Source of the DNA: Amycolatopsis sp. WAC 01376
GTDB taxonomy: Bacteria; Actinomycetota; Actinomycetes; Mycobacteriales; Pseudonocardiaceae
Length of the DNA stretch: 64,000 nt
Assembly: GCF_003947415.1 (NCBI RefSeq)
Contig: NZ_QHKL01000005.1
Coordinates: 1-64,000, forward strand
Direction: 5' to 3'
In this document: piece after piece, positions 1 through 9,242 of the stretch
Layout of the letters: each line of letters opens with the position of its first letter
Position numbering within the stretch: the first letter of the stretch is position 1
Made by a program: the position numbers and the translations under genes
Notes under the pieces: model-generated
Databases searched by the model: none
Told to the model about the DNA's origin: nothing
The model's input: the letters and a program-made list of their open reading frames with translations, nothing else

Positions 1-15
1 CCTGCTCTCCTGCAT
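1..15 (-). CDS. Start of a divergent gene running off the left edge (partial)
   Basis: On the minus strand an ATG lies at 15-13 with a Shine-Dalgarno-like AAGGAG six bases upstream. Only five codons (MQESR) are inside the window, so no product can be named. The gene would be divergent from the TetR regulator at 114. TetR repressors often control such a divergent neighbour, commonly a transporter or an oxidoreductase, but that is inference only. Confidence 0.45.
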
Positions 16-62
16 GAAGGGCTCCTTGTGCGGGATGAAGGAAAGGCGGCGTATCCGCCTCA

Positions 63-88
63 AAAACTACACTACACGGTGCAGTTTT
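63..88. promoter_or_regulatory. Inverted repeat, candidate TetR operator
   Basis: Ten-base arms AAAACTACAC (63-72) and GTGCAGTTTT (79-88) are complementary at 9 of 10 positions and are separated by six bases. The site lies between the divergent start at 15 and the TetR start at 114. Size and symmetry fit a TetR dimer site, so autoregulation and control of the divergent gene are likely. Confidence 0.5.
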
Positions 89-113
89 CTGCGGCTGAGA
101 ATACGATGAGAAC

Positions 114-749
114 ATGGCGACCCCGAGAGCGACCGCGCGGACACCGGGCAGGCGACTGCAGGCCGAGGCCAAGCAGGCGGCCATCCTCGACGCGGCCGAG
201 ACGTTGTTCGTGTCGGACGGATACGAACTCACCAGCGTCGACGCGATCTCGGCGCGGGCCGGGGTGTCCAAACGCACCGTCTACGACCACTTCGGCGACA
301 AGCAGACCCTCTTCCGCAGCGTCCTCGGCCGCGCCAACGACGCCGTGGTCGCGACCGTGCGCAAGGCGATCGACGAAGAACTCACCGACGACAGGGACAT
401 CCGCGCCGCCCTGCTCGGCTTCGCGCGGCGGGTGACGACGGGAATGTTCCCCACCTCGGACTACGCGACGTTCCGGCGGCTGAGTTCGCAGGCCCCCGTG
501 GCGCCGCGGCTACCGGAAGCGGCGCGCGACCAGCCCGAACGGATGATGGAGGAACGGTTCGCGAAGTTCGCGGCGGACGGCAGGCTCCGGCTGACCGACC
601 CGCGGCGCGCCATGCAGCACTTCGTCGCACTGACGATGCGCCTGGCCCTCGACGTGATCAACGACGACCTGGCAGGCACGGTCGGCAAGTCGGAGATCCT
701 CGCGATCCTCGACGACGGGGTGGACGTGTTCCTGCGCGCCTACAGCTGA
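114..749 (+). CDS. TetR/AcrR family transcriptional regulator
   Basis: This 211-residue protein has a canonical N-terminal TetR helix-turn-helix at about residues 22-68, with AILDAAETLF, ISARAGVSKRTVYDHF and DKQTLF. The helical C-terminal half resembles AefR-type ligand-binding domains. The length is usual for the family. It should be a dimeric repressor released by a small ligand, which cannot be guessed from sequence. The upstream inverted repeat at 63-88 is the probable operator, and the probable target is the divergent gene whose start is at position 15. The ATG at 114 opens directly into the expected basic leader. Confidence 0.9.
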   Translation: MATPRATARTPGRRLQAEAKQAAILDAAETLFVSDGYELTSVDAISARAGVSKRTVYDHFGDKQTLFRSVLGRANDAVVATVRKAIDEELTDDRDIRAALLGFARRVTTGMFPTSDYATFRRLSSQAPVAPRLPEAARDQPERMMEERFAKFAADGRLRLTDPRRAMQHFVALTMRLALDVINDDLAGTVGKSEILAILDDGVDVFLRAYS

Positions 750-820
750 TCCACAATGGACGGACACCGGGGCGGCGTGCCCAGGCGATCCCGGTAGACG
801 ATCCGGCCAGAGGCTTCGGG

Positions 821-1264
821 TCAGGTCCGCTTGCGGCTCGCGATCTCGTCGGAGAGCCGCCGCACATGGGCGGGGTCCGCGTCCCGGGCAAGGGCGACGT
901 AGTGGTCCATGACGGCCGGCCGGAAGCGCACGGGCAACGTCTGCCCTGGGGCGAGCCGGGTGAGCTCGGTGATCGTGAGGTCTTCGTCCGCGACACCGCG
1001 GAATGAGATGCCGCCGGCGGTCTCCACGTCGAACATCAAGACCACGCGTGGACTGCCGTCGCTGCTGACCTCCCGCCAGTCGACGAGAACGCCGAGCGCG
1101 AGCGCCCCCGTACGCAGTTCCGCATTGCGCTTCCACGCATCACTGCTCAGGAGCGGGTTCGGGGCGATGCCCGGGAAGGCGGGCCCGACGCCGAGCGATT
1201 CCCGGCTCAGGTCGGGCCTGAGCTGCGCCATCAGATCGTTGAGCTTCTTCTTCGAACCGAACAT
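821..1264 (-). CDS. Conserved hypothetical actinobacterial protein
   Basis: The product is 147 residues. I chose the ATG at 1264 because GGAAGGGG stands just upstream; a longer frame upstream lacks a comparable site. The N-terminus is basic (MFGSKKKLNDL). The middle (WREVSSDGSPRVVLMFDV) reads as a beta-rich fold, and the end is helical and charged. There is no signal peptide, membrane segment or recognisable catalytic motif. It follows the HNH gene on the same strand, but a strong hairpin separates them, so it is probably transcribed on its own. I do not recognise the family and give no function. Confidence 0.6.
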   Translation of the reverse strand: MFGSKKKLNDLMAQLRPDLSRESLGVGPAFPGIAPNPLLSSDAWKRNAELRTGALALGVLVDWREVSSDGSPRVVLMFDVETAGGISFRGVADEDLTITELTRLAPGQTLPVRFRPAVMDHYVALARDADPAHVRRLSDEIASRKRT

Positions 1265-1399
1265 CCTGGCCCCTTCCTCACGCCGGTGCCGGGATCTCGG
1301 CCTGGCGCTTCGCCCCTCGTCGCGATTGTATGCCGCGGCCACTCCCGGCCACCGTCGCATCGCCCCGTCCCGATGGGCCACCGTCTGCTGCGGGCATGA

Positions 1400-1437
1400 C
1401 GAGGAGCCCGTCGCCGGTGTGGCGGGCGGGCTCCTCG
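1400..1437 (-). terminator. Hairpin terminator of the HNH gene
   Basis: Perfect 11-bp arms CGAGGAGCCCG (1400-1410) and CGGGCTCCTCG (1427-1437) enclose a 16-base loop, three bases past the HNH stop codon. There is no T-run, which is common for actinobacterial terminators. Confidence 0.6.
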
Positions 1438-1439
1438 GA

Positions 1440-2699
1440 TCAAGCGGCGGTGCGGCGCAGGGTGTTGCGCCGGGATCTTCGTAACGGATCCAGATACTGC
1501 GGAGGAATGAACTCCGGTAACCCATCGGCGGCCATGTGGACTTCCCAGTCGCCGTGATGAATCAGCCGGTGATGAAAACCGCACAGCAACACCAGATTCC
1601 GGAGATCCGTAGGCCCTCCGTCTGCCCAATGATGAATATGGTGCGCGTGACAATGCTTCGGCCGCCGATGACACCCAGGGAACGCGCAACCGCCATCACG
1701 GATGTTCAACGCACGCCGCTGGCCAGGAGTGACGAACCGTCTCAACCGCCCCACATCCAAGGGTTCACCGGCCGCACTCATGACAACCGGGAGCATCAGG
1801 CAGTCACAGGCCGCGAGCCGGGCCTCGCGCGCGGTCATCGTCCCGACGAAGTCGAGGCACGCGGTGCCGAGACCGGATTTCAGGGCGTCGAGGCCGACGG
1901 TGACATGCAGCAGAGTGCGATAGCCACTGGTGCCCGGCTGGTCGGGGCAGGCGATCGCGAGGTCCAGGATGTCGACCCACGCATCACCCATGCGTTCGCA
2001 TTTCATCCGCAGATCGGCCTGGCCGAACTCGTCGACCGGGCGTGGCGCCGCGTGCGCCTCCAGCGCCGCCGCGGTGCGGGCACCGGTCTCATCGTCGAGC
2101 AAACCGGTCAGTTTCCAGTAACCGTCTTTGCGGCGCTCCAGCGTGATTTCCCGGCGCGGCTGAGCGGGTTCAGGATCTTTCGGCTCATTGCCGTCCGGGT
2201 CGAGCCACGCGAGCAGGTTCTGCTCGGCGTCGGCGAGCTGGCGGGGTCCGGCGTCGCGGGCGAGGTCGGCGAGGATCTTCTCCGCACTCGCCCGATCCTC
2301 AACAGAGGTGTCGGCGGGGAGCTTCTTCAAGATGTCCAGGATCTGGTCGATCCGCTCATCCCCGACAAGCCCCTCGGCAGCGACCGCGGCCGTAGCGGGT
2401 GCGACAGGCGGAACCTCGGTGCCGTCCAGAGCGCGGGTGGGGTTCAGGGCGATCGCCCGATTCACCACCGCACCCGCCTCACCAACCGACAATCCCGCAA
2501 TATCGGCGAACCAGTTGGCCGTGCGGCCATAGCCGTACAAGTCTTTGACACCCCGAGACTCGATCTCCGCCAGGAATTGCCCTAGTCCGGCGGTGGCCAT
2601 CCTGATCACCTGCAAGGACTGCTGCACGCCATGGGCAAGCTCCAGCTTGCCGGCACGCCACAGTTCCTGCGGCAACTCGGGAAGGAAAGTCTCGGACAC
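1440..2699 (-). CDS. 13E12-repeat family (DUF222) HNH endonuclease-domain protein
   Basis: The product is 419 residues from the GTG at 2699. An N-terminal DUF222 helical region carries the LPELPQELWRAG opening typical of the 13E12 repeat family. The C-terminus has an HNH nuclease module with CAFPGC, the HCHAHHIHHW core, DLRNLVLLC and HHRLIHHG, so the zinc cysteines and catalytic histidines are present. A TTG at 2753 would extend the frame, but that extension runs across a LexA box at 2723-2738, which makes the GTG the better start. Family members in mycobacteria are DNA-damage inducible. The cellular role of these proteins is not established; DNA cleavage during the SOS response or element mobility is plausible. 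Confidence 0.88.
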   Translation of the reverse strand: MSETFLPELPQELWRAGKLELAHGVQQSLQVIRMATAGLGQFLAEIESRGVKDLYGYGRTANWFADIAGLSVGEAGAVVNRAIALNPTRALDGTEVPPVAPATAAVAAEGLVGDERIDQILDILKKLPADTSVEDRASAEKILADLARDAGPRQLADAEQNLLAWLDPDGNEPKDPEPAQPRREITLERRKDGYWKLTGLLDDETGARTAAALEAHAAPRPVDEFGQADLRMKCERMGDAWVDILDLAIACPDQPGTSGYRTLLHVTVGLDALKSGLGTACLDFVGTMTAREARLAACDCLMLPVVMSAAGEPLDVGRLRRFVTPGQRRALNIRDGGCAFPGCHRRPKHCHAHHIHHWADGGPTDLRNLVLLCGFHHRLIHHGDWEVHMAADGLPEFIPPQYLDPLRRSRRNTLRRTAA

Positions 2700-2722
2700 C
2701 CCACAAGAATACCGCAAAACAA

Positions 2723-2738
2723 TCGAACAAGCGTTCGT
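2723..2738. promoter_or_regulatory. LexA / SOS box upstream of the HNH gene
   Basis: TCGAACAAGCGTTCGT has the GAAC-N4-GTTC core of the Gram-positive and mycobacterial LexA site, with T and G flanks matching the consensus. It lies 24 bases upstream of the GTG start of the 13E12 gene, in an A/T-richer stretch suited to a promoter. Confidence 0.8.
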
Positions 2739-2901
2739 AATTTTAAGCGACAAGGAAATCGAACAAACAACACTGAAGGGTGATTCAGGCCGCCTTGTCC
2801 CCCGTGAGAGCTACGCGCAGATGTCCTCCGCATGGTGACGATTCGCGGCCGCGAGATCCGTAGCGTTGCCGTGAATCGTCCCCCTGTACCAGGAGTTCAT
2901 C

Positions 2902-3780
2902 ATGTCCCGTAAGGCATCCGCTCTGATCGCGCTGTGCTGCGCCGTGGCCGGTGTTGCGCTTTCGGCTTGCGACGAAGCCACGGAATCGGAGTCGTTCGCG
3001 GAAGACCGGACCGCGTTCACCGGAACCCAGAAGATCAAGGTCGGCGAGCGTTCGGTGAACGTGTCGTGTGCGGGTGATCCGGTCGAGGGGCGGCCGGTCG
3101 TCGTTCTGCTGCACGGCGGGGGCGACGACGTCGGGAAGCTGGCGGGGCTCCAGAACACGTTGGCCGCGCAAGGTCAGGTCTGCTCTTACGACCGGCTCGG
3201 CGCGGGCGCCAGCGACCAGCCTGACGGGCCGCAGAGTTTCGAGAGCACCGGGAAGATCCTGACCGGGGTGATCGACCGGGTCGCCGGTGGTAAGCCGGTC
3301 GTGCTGGCCGGGCATTCACTCGGCGGGTTGATCGCCGGCAGGTACGCACCCGATCATCAGGACCGGGTCAAGGGCCTGGTGCTGATGGACGCCACGTCCC
3401 CGACCCAGACCGCCGATCTGCGGCAGCACATCCCGCAGTCGGCCACCGGTATGGCGGCCGAACTGCGCGACCAGACCTTGGCGGTGATCGCGGGGCAGGG
3501 TCCGGAGAAGCTGGTGGTCCCCGACGGCGAGGTCCGCCCGGCCGGCACTATCCCGGTCGAGGTGATCCAGCACGGCAAGCCGTATCTCACGGCCGTCCCC
3601 GAATACGGCGCCGCCCTGGAGCAGGCGTGGTCCGAGGGCCAGCGCAAATGGCTCGCGCTGTCCAGCCGCGGCAATCTGAGCACCGCGGCGAACAGCGAGC
3701 ACTATATCTACGTCGACCAGCCGGATCTCGCCGTCCGTGCGATTCAGCGTGTCACCGACGAAGCCGCGAAGTCCTCTTAG
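2902..3780 (+). CDS. Alpha/beta-hydrolase lipoprotein
   Basis: The product is 292 residues with a lipoprotein signal peptide ending in the lipobox ALSAC, so Cys23 should be lipidated and the enzyme anchored outside the membrane. The hydrolase core has the oxyanion motif LLHGGG (about residues 69-74), the nucleophile elbow GHSLGG with Ser139, and a late His in SEHYIYVDQPD that fits the triad. AGGAG at 2891-2895 precedes the ATG. It is an esterase- or amidase-type enzyme of unknown substrate. It converges with the response-regulator gene, the stop codons being only a few bases apart, so it is a single-gene unit. Confidence 0.88.
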   Translation: MSRKASALIALCCAVAGVALSACDEATESESFAEDRTAFTGTQKIKVGERSVNVSCAGDPVEGRPVVVLLHGGGDDVGKLAGLQNTLAAQGQVCSYDRLGAGASDQPDGPQSFESTGKILTGVIDRVAGGKPVVLAGHSLGGLIAGRYAPDHQDRVKGLVLMDATSPTQTADLRQHIPQSATGMAAELRDQTLAVIAGQGPEKLVVPDGEVRPAGTIPVEVIQHGKPYLTAVPEYGAALEQAWSEGQRKWLALSSRGNLSTAANSEHYIYVDQPDLAVRAIQRVTDEAAKSS

Positions 3781-3786
3781 GACAGT

Positions 3787-4449
3787 TCAGGTGACAAGGC
3801 CGTGGCGGAAGGCGTAGATGACCGCCTGGACCCGGTCGCGGAGACCGAGTTTGGCGAGCATGCGCGACACGAACGTCTTGACGGTCTCCTGGCTGATCAT
3901 GAGGGTCGCGGCGATCTCACTGTTGGAGAGGCCGTCCGCGATGAGGCGGAGCACCTCCAGTTCCCGGGGAGTCAGCGGGCTGTCGCCCGGATTTTCGTCC
4001 TCCGCGGGCCGGATCCGGGCGGCGTAGCGGCCCACCAGCTGACGTGTCACCTCGGGATCCAGCAGGGCCGCGCCGGCGGCCACGGTGCGGATCCCGTGCA
4101 GCAGCCGGTCGGGCGGGGTGTCCTTGAGCAGGAACCCGCTCGCACCGGCGCGCAGTGCGCGGTAGACGTACTCGTCGAGATTGAACGTGGTCACCACCAG
4201 CACCTTGCCGGGTTCGGCCACCCCGGCGCCCGCCAGCAGACGAGTGGCTTCGATACCGTCGAGCACCGGCATGCGCACGTCCATCACCACGACGTCCGGA
4301 CGCAGGCGGGCGGCGAGTTCGACGGCGGCCCGTCCGTCCCCGCATTCGCCCGCCACCTCGAGATCGGGTTGCGCGTCGATGATCGTCACCAGTCCGGTGC
4401 GGACCAGCATCTGGTCGTCGCAGACCAGGACCCGGGTCGGCGCGGTCAC
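3787..4449 (-). CDS. NarL/FixJ-type response regulator
   Basis: The product is 220 residues. The receiver domain has the acidic pair D11/D12, the phospho-acceptor Asp57 in VVVMDVRMP and the conserved Lys in GFLLKD. A LuxR-type helix-turn-helix follows from about residue 155 (LTPRELEVLRLIADGLSNSEIA ... VKTFVSRMLAKLGLRDR). It starts with GTG and overlaps the upstream kinase gene by four bases (GTGA), so the two are translationally coupled partners. It should be a DNA-binding output regulator phosphorylated by the adjacent kinase. Its regulon is unknown. Confidence 0.95.
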   Translation of the reverse strand: MTAPTRVLVCDDQMLVRTGLVTIIDAQPDLEVAGECGDGRAAVELAARLRPDVVVMDVRMPVLDGIEATRLLAGAGVAEPGKVLVVTTFNLDEYVYRALRAGASGFLLKDTPPDRLLHGIRTVAAGAALLDPEVTRQLVGRYAARIRPAEDENPGDSPLTPRELEVLRLIADGLSNSEIAATLMISQETVKTFVSRMLAKLGLRDRVQAVIYAFRHGLVT

Positions 4450-5618
4450 GACGGAATCCTCGCCGGGATGCGGGCACGGACGGAGAACCCGCCGTCTCTT
4501 CTGCGGCCCGCGCTGAAATCGCCGTCCAGGCCGTCGATCCGTTCGCGCAGCCCGGCGAGTCCTCGTCCGCCGCCGTCCGGGGATCCCGCATGCGCACCGG
4601 ACTCGTCCGTGTCGACGGCCACGGTGATCTCCCCGTCACCGTGGTGCACCCGCACCGAGGTACGGCTGCCGCGGGCGTGTTTCAGCGCGTTGGTCAACGC
4701 CTCTTGTACGACGCGGTAGGCGACCGGACCGGCGTCTCCGGCGGGCGCCGCGGGCTCGCCCTTCTCGGTGTACTCCACCGGTTGTCCCGCCAAGCGTGTG
4801 CGTTCCACCAGCGTCGGGATCGCTTCGGCCCCGTGGCCGGGGTCGATCACGTCGAGCAGGTGACGCAGATCGGCGATGGCCAGCCGTCCGGTGTCGGCGA
4901 CGGCGGTCAGGCTCTGCTCGAGCCGCGCGTCGGTGAGGTACCGGGCCGCTTCGGCCTGCACGACCATCGCCGTGACGTGATGGGTCACGACGTCGTGGAG
5001 TTCGGCGGCGATACGCGCTCGTTCGGCCGCCCGCGTTTCCTCGGCGACGCGGCGGCGTCGTTCCGCTTCCGCGCCCCGGTCGGCCCGCAGCCAGGTCCCG
5101 AACCCCCACGCCAGCACCAGCGCGAGATAGAAGGTCACATAGCCGGTCAGTGACTCCGTCCCACCGAGCAGCGTGAACGCGACCGCCGCCCCGATGTATG
5201 TCGCGGAGAACACGATCGCCGCCACCCGACGGTGACGTTCCAGCCGAAGCCCCACGGTCAGCAGGGCGATCGGCAGCGCGGTGCCCGCGAACGAGTGATA
5301 GCCCCCGAACTGATCGACGGCGAATCCGAGCGACACCAGGGCGAAACAGGTGACCGGCCACCGGCGGCACACGACGAGCGGAACGCACTGGAGGGCCACC
5401 CCCACGACGGCCAGGACGTCGTAAGGACGGTTCGGCATCCCGCCGAACTGCGTGCCGTGGCTGTGCAACGCGGGGAGCAGCGAGCCGACGAAGAGCGCCA
5501 AAGCGACCGGGAGATACCAGACCGGGCCACACCGCCGCCGCCACAGCTCCGAGACCCGCCGAAGGTTGCCCACGGGGCAGAGCTTATTCCGAACGGGTGA
5601 ATCGTCCACATGCCGCAC
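4446..5618 (-). CDS. Membrane sensor histidine kinase (HisKA_3 / NarX-like)
   Basis: The product is up to 390 residues; the GTG at 5618 is the longest start and several internal GTG codons are possible. About five transmembrane segments fill residues 33-177. They are followed by a coiled, charged linker and the HisKA_3 dimerisation helix with phospho-acceptor His208 in ELHDVVTHHV. The C-terminal HATPase has an N-box (NALKHA) and the G-box GGGRGLAGLRERI. No periplasmic sensor domain is visible, so the membrane part itself probably senses. Only 18 bases separate it from the upstream nSTAND1/WD40 gene on the same strand, so the pair may be read as the distal part of that operon. Confidence 0.92.
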   Translation of the reverse strand: MRHVDDSPVRNKLCPVGNLRRVSELWRRRCGPVWYLPVALALFVGSLLPALHSHGTQFGGMPNRPYDVLAVVGVALQCVPLVVCRRWPVTCFALVSLGFAVDQFGGYHSFAGTALPIALLTVGLRLERHRRVAAIVFSATYIGAAVAFTLLGGTESLTGYVTFYLALVLAWGFGTWLRADRGAEAERRRRVAEETRAAERARIAAELHDVVTHHVTAMVVQAEAARYLTDARLEQSLTAVADTGRLAIADLRHLLDVIDPGHGAEAIPTLVERTRLAGQPVEYTEKGEPAAPAGDAGPVAYRVVQEALTNALKHARGSRTSVRVHHGDGEITVAVDTDESGAHAGSPDGGGRGLAGLRERIDGLDGDFSAGRRRDGGFSVRARIPARIPS

Positions 5619-5636
5619 CCGCGGCTGACCGGCTGG

Positions 5637-8600
5637 TCACGCACAGGGGCGTAGAGAGGTCTCTCCCGGCAGGTAGCGATTCCGCTCGTCGTCGGTCAGG
5701 ACGCGACCGGCCAGCCGGCAGGCACGGTCCAGCCACGCTCCCCTGCTCAACGGCCATTCGACGACCGTCGATCCGTTGGCGGCCACGAGGCTCGCGCCGT
5801 CGGCCGAGGGCGCGAGCGACCAGACGTAGCCGGCCCCGGACTCGAGTGGACGCCCGATCTGGAGACCGGTGGCGACGTCCCACAGGCGGAGAGTTCCGTC
5901 CTGGCTTCCGGAGGTCAACGTCGCGCCATCCGGTGAATAGGCCAGTGCCAGGACCATGTCGGTGTGCCCGCGAAGGGTGCTTTTCCTCGTGCCGTCGGCC
6001 AAGGTCCAGACGGTGATGGTCCTGTCGTCGCTGCCGCTGGCGAGGGATCGCCCATCGGGACCGAACGCGAGGCTCGTGACCGGCAGGGCGTGCCCGGTGA
6101 GCGTCCGGATGTCCCGGAACTCCCCGCTCTTCGTGGCGAAGGAGATCTGCGGCGGTGCGGAGACGCCGTCGCCGGAAGCGACGGCGACCGAGTCGCCGTC
6201 CGCGCTCAGCGCGATCGCCGTCACGGCACCTTTGGCCGCGGTGAAGGAAGTACCGGGCGAATCGGGAAAGAGCACGTGGCCGTCGCTGAAGCCGGCGACC
6301 GGGCTCCCCCTGCCGTCGGCGGCGAGACCGGTGACCGCGGTACCCGGCCGCTCCGCCAGTGCCCGGGCCGCCCCGCTGGCCGGGTCGAGTTCGAACAGGG
6401 TTCCGCGGTCGGTTCCCACCGTGATCGCTCCAGTCGCCTTCCAAGCGAGACCGGTGACCGAGCCTTCGAAAGCGTGAGCGTCCACTGTGGACCCATCCCG
6501 GGTCACCCGGACCACACCGTCCGCGCCTCCCGACGCGATGGCGCCGCCGGGATTCCTGGCGACGGCCTGGATCGGGCCCGTCGCCTCGGCGAGCGGGATA
6601 CCCGCGGGCGACCGCTTGCCGGTGATGTCCCACGAGATCACCCGGCCGCCGCGGTCCGTTCCGACCAGGAAGTCACCTCCGCTGCCGAGCGCGACGACAG
6701 CCGCGTTGAGGCCTGCGTGAACCGGCTCGACGGCCAGCGGTTCCGGGGTGAGGCGCCACGAGGTGATCCTGCCGGTATCCGCCCCGACGAACACCGTTTC
6801 GCCGTCGCCGGAAGAGGCGACCGCGGTCCCGCCCGGTGCGTCCGTCCACAAGGGAGGGTGCTCGGCGCGGAGGTCCCAGACCCCGATCCGGTTCTCGTCC
6901 GCCGTCACCACCCGCGTGCCACCGACGACGTCCAGCCGCATCGTCGTGCCGGTCGACACGGTTCCCGGTTCGGCGAGGCCGGGCAGTTCGGCACCGTCGG
7001 CGAGCCGCCAGCGCTTGAGCTCCCCCGCGGTCGTGAGGGCGACGATCTGGCCTGCCTTGTCGGCGACGGCGAGCGCCACCACGTCGGAACTCTGTGCCAG
7101 CGGCGGCAGCGGGGTCGTCGGGCCGGTCAGGCTCCAGCGTTCGACGGCACCGAATCGGGTGGCCGCGAACAGGTGGTCGCGGGCGAGCGCGACGCCGACC
7201 ACGGCGGAGGTCGCCATGATCGGATCGCGGACCGGTGCCGCGGCACCGGTCCGGTGAACGGTCACCAGACCGGTGGCGTCCGCGGCCACGACGACGTCGT
7301 CGTTCGCCGTGACGGCGCTGATGTTGGCGCGATGGCCGGTGAAACAAGGGCCGATCCGGCGGCCGTCCACCGGTGAAAGGGCGCAGACGGAGCCGTCGCC
7401 GGCACCGACGATCGCGGCTCCGTCGCGGGTGAATCCGGCCGCCACGGTTGTGGCGCGCCGTCCGGCCGGGAGGAGATAAGCGAGCGGGCCGCCGCGTGCG
7501 GAGACCACGTCCATGACGGCCGCGCGGGTGACGGGGTTGTCGTCGGTCTCCGCCCCCGCGACGGCCAGCAGTGCCCCGAGGTCTCGTTCCTGCCCGCTCA
7601 CCGAACGCGACCTGGCGGCGAGCGACACGGCGTCCGCGACGGTCTTTTCGCGGCTGATGCGGCGTTGCTGGTGCACGACGACGAGTGTGATGGTCACCGC
7701 GACGGCCAGCGCCGCGGCCAGGAGACCGAGCAGCCGCGACCGCCATCGTTGCCGATGCTCGACGCGGCCGCTCAGCGCCAGGAACCGCCGCTCGACATCG
7801 TTCACCGTCAAGCCGCCGGATCGGCGTGCGACCTCGATGGCGGTGAGCCGCGCACCCCGAAGCAGATAGCCGGGGTCGGCGCCGTGCCGCTCCCAGGCCG
7901 CCGCGCCACTGCCGAGGTCGTCCTGCGCGCGCTTCGTCTCGCGATCCTCCGTCAGCCAGTTCCGTAGCCGGGTCCACGCGCGGAGCACCGCTTCGTGGGT
8001 GATGTCGGCGACCGGGGCGCCGGTCGCCGCGTCCGAATCGATCGTGAGGATCCGGGCGGCGGCGAGCCGATCGGTGACCGCGCGGACGGCAGACTCGTCG
8101 TCGGCGTCGGTCACCAGTTCCTCGAGCCGGGCCCGGCGACGCACCGCGACGGCGTTCTCGCCGAGATGGGACAACCGCAGCATCATCCGCCGAGCCGTCG
8201 CCCGTTGCCGGTCGTCCAACGACTCCCACACGCGTTCGGCGGCGTGGTCGATCGCGCCGTCGAGAGCCCCCGCCTTCGCGTATTCGGCGAGTGTCAGCCA
8301 GCCGTTGCGCCGCCGTCGCCACGTTTGCGCCAACGCGTACGACAGCAACGGCAACGCGTTTTCGGCGGCGTCGGTATCGGCCAGCATCCGGTCGATCAAC
8401 GCGGGCTCCACGCGCAGTCCGACCTGGTCCGCCGGTTTCTCGATCACGTCGCGGATCGCCCGCGGTCCCATCGGCAGCACCCGGTGCTGAGCCGCCGAGA
8501 CGGCCGCCGCCAGCACGGGTTCCTGGTCGAGATGCGGATAGAAGTCCGACCGCAACGCGACGAGGACCCGGGTCTCGGCGGACGAAAGCGGGCAGGCGAT

Positions 8601-9242
8601 CGCGGCGAGGAACGCGGCGCGATCGCCGGGATCCACCGCCGGGTCGAACACTTCCTCCAGTTGGTCGATCAGCCAGATCGTCGGCCCGCCGGCGTCGAAT
8701 TCGCCGAAGCGGGCCGGATTCTCCCGAAGAGCCGCCGAGATCTCCTGGGCGCGAGAGCCCGCGAGCTTCGCCAGAACGGCCGCGAGCTGCTCGATCGGCT
8801 GCGTACCGGGCCGGATCGGCACGGCGGTCCACTTGGCCGATCCGGCGACCGCGCCGTCAGCGAGGGCGGGAAGCACCCCTGCCGACAGCAGCGAGGACTT
8901 ACCGCTGCCGGACGAGCCGACCACGGCCACCAGCGTCGCCCGGCGGAGCAACGTGAGTACGGCGTCGACATCTCTTTCCCTGCCGTGGAAATACCCGGCC
9001 AGCCGGGCACCGAAAGCGTCCAGCCCGGGATAAGGACAGAGATCCGCGGCCCGTCCCGGCCGGGTGACCTGGTCGCCGAACTGGGCGCCGTCGTCGGCGA
9101 GGACGTTGACCGGACCGTGAACGGTGAGGTCCCGGCCCGCGACGAGGCCGCCGGTCAGCTCCAGATCGCCGTGCTGGACGACCGGACCGGCGTTGTCGAC
9201 CGACAGCGTCCTCGCAGCGTCGGTCTCGTCCTCCTGGTTCAT
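5637..9242 (-). CDS. nSTAND1 NTPase - transmembrane - WD40 protein with N-terminal GRD motif
   Basis: This is a 1201-residue signalling ATPase. Residues 13-45 form a short Gly/Val-rich motif (VVQHGDLELTGG then VAGRDLTVHGP) that closely matches the C-terminus of the small protein at 10176-10619. The STAND NTPase follows with Walker A GSSGSGKSS (109-117) and Walker B TIWLIDQLEE (about 188-197), then a helical region and one transmembrane helix at about 503-523. Residues 590-1170 are WD40 repeats, clearest at the end (LTGHALPVTSLAFGPDG, GSDDRTITVW). One membrane pass puts the NTPase inside and the propeller outside. It overlaps the lipoprotein gene by ATGA, so the two are coupled. By family it is an NLR-like sensor: the propeller detects, the NTPase oligomerises, and the N-terminal motif recruits an effector. 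Confidence 0.92.
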   Translation of the reverse strand: MNQEDETDAARTLSVDNAGPVVQHGDLELTGGLVAGRDLTVHGPVNVLADDGAQFGDQVTRPGRAADLCPYPGLDAFGARLAGYFHGRERDVDAVLTLLRRATLVAVVGSSGSGKSSLLSAGVLPALADGAVAGSAKWTAVPIRPGTQPIEQLAAVLAKLAGSRAQEISAALRENPARFGEFDAGGPTIWLIDQLEEVFDPAVDPGDRAAFLAAIACPLSSAETRVLVALRSDFYPHLDQEPVLAAAVSAAQHRVLPMGPRAIRDVIEKPADQVGLRVEPALIDRMLADTDAAENALPLLSYALAQTWRRRRNGWLTLAEYAKAGALDGAIDHAAERVWESLDDRQRATARRMMLRLSHLGENAVAVRRRARLEELVTDADDESAVRAVTDRLAAARILTIDSDAATGAPVADITHEAVLRAWTRLRNWLTEDRETKRAQDDLGSGAAAWERHGADPGYLLRGARLTAIEVARRSGGLTVNDVERRFLALSGRVEHRQRWRSRLLGLLAAALAVAVTITLVVVHQQRRISREKTVADAVSLAARSRSVSGQERDLGALLAVAGAETDDNPVTRAAVMDVVSARGGPLAYLLPAGRRATTVAAGFTRDGAAIVGAGDGSVCALSPVDGRRIGPCFTGHRANISAVTANDDVVVAADATGLVTVHRTGAAAPVRDPIMATSAVVGVALARDHLFAATRFGAVERWSLTGPTTPLPPLAQSSDVVALAVADKAGQIVALTTAGELKRWRLADGAELPGLAEPGTVSTGTTMRLDVVGGTRVVTADENRIGVWDLRAEHPPLWTDAPGGTAVASSGDGETVFVGADTGRITSWRLTPEPLAVEPVHAGLNAAVVALGSGGDFLVGTDRGGRVISWDITGKRSPAGIPLAEATGPIQAVARNPGGAIASGGADGVVRVTRDGSTVDAHAFEGSVTGLAWKATGAITVGTDRGTLFELDPASGAARALAERPGTAVTGLAADGRGSPVAGFSDGHVLFPDSPGTSFTAAKGAVTAIALSADGDSVAVASGDGVSAPPQISFATKSGEFRDIRTLTGHALPVTSLAFGPDGRSLASGSDDRTITVWTLADGTRKSTLRGHTDMVLALAYSPDGATLTSGSQDGTLRLWDVATGLQIGRPLESGAGYVWSLAPSADGASLVAANGSTVVEWPLSRGAWLDRACRLAGRVLTDDERNRYLPGETSLRPCA

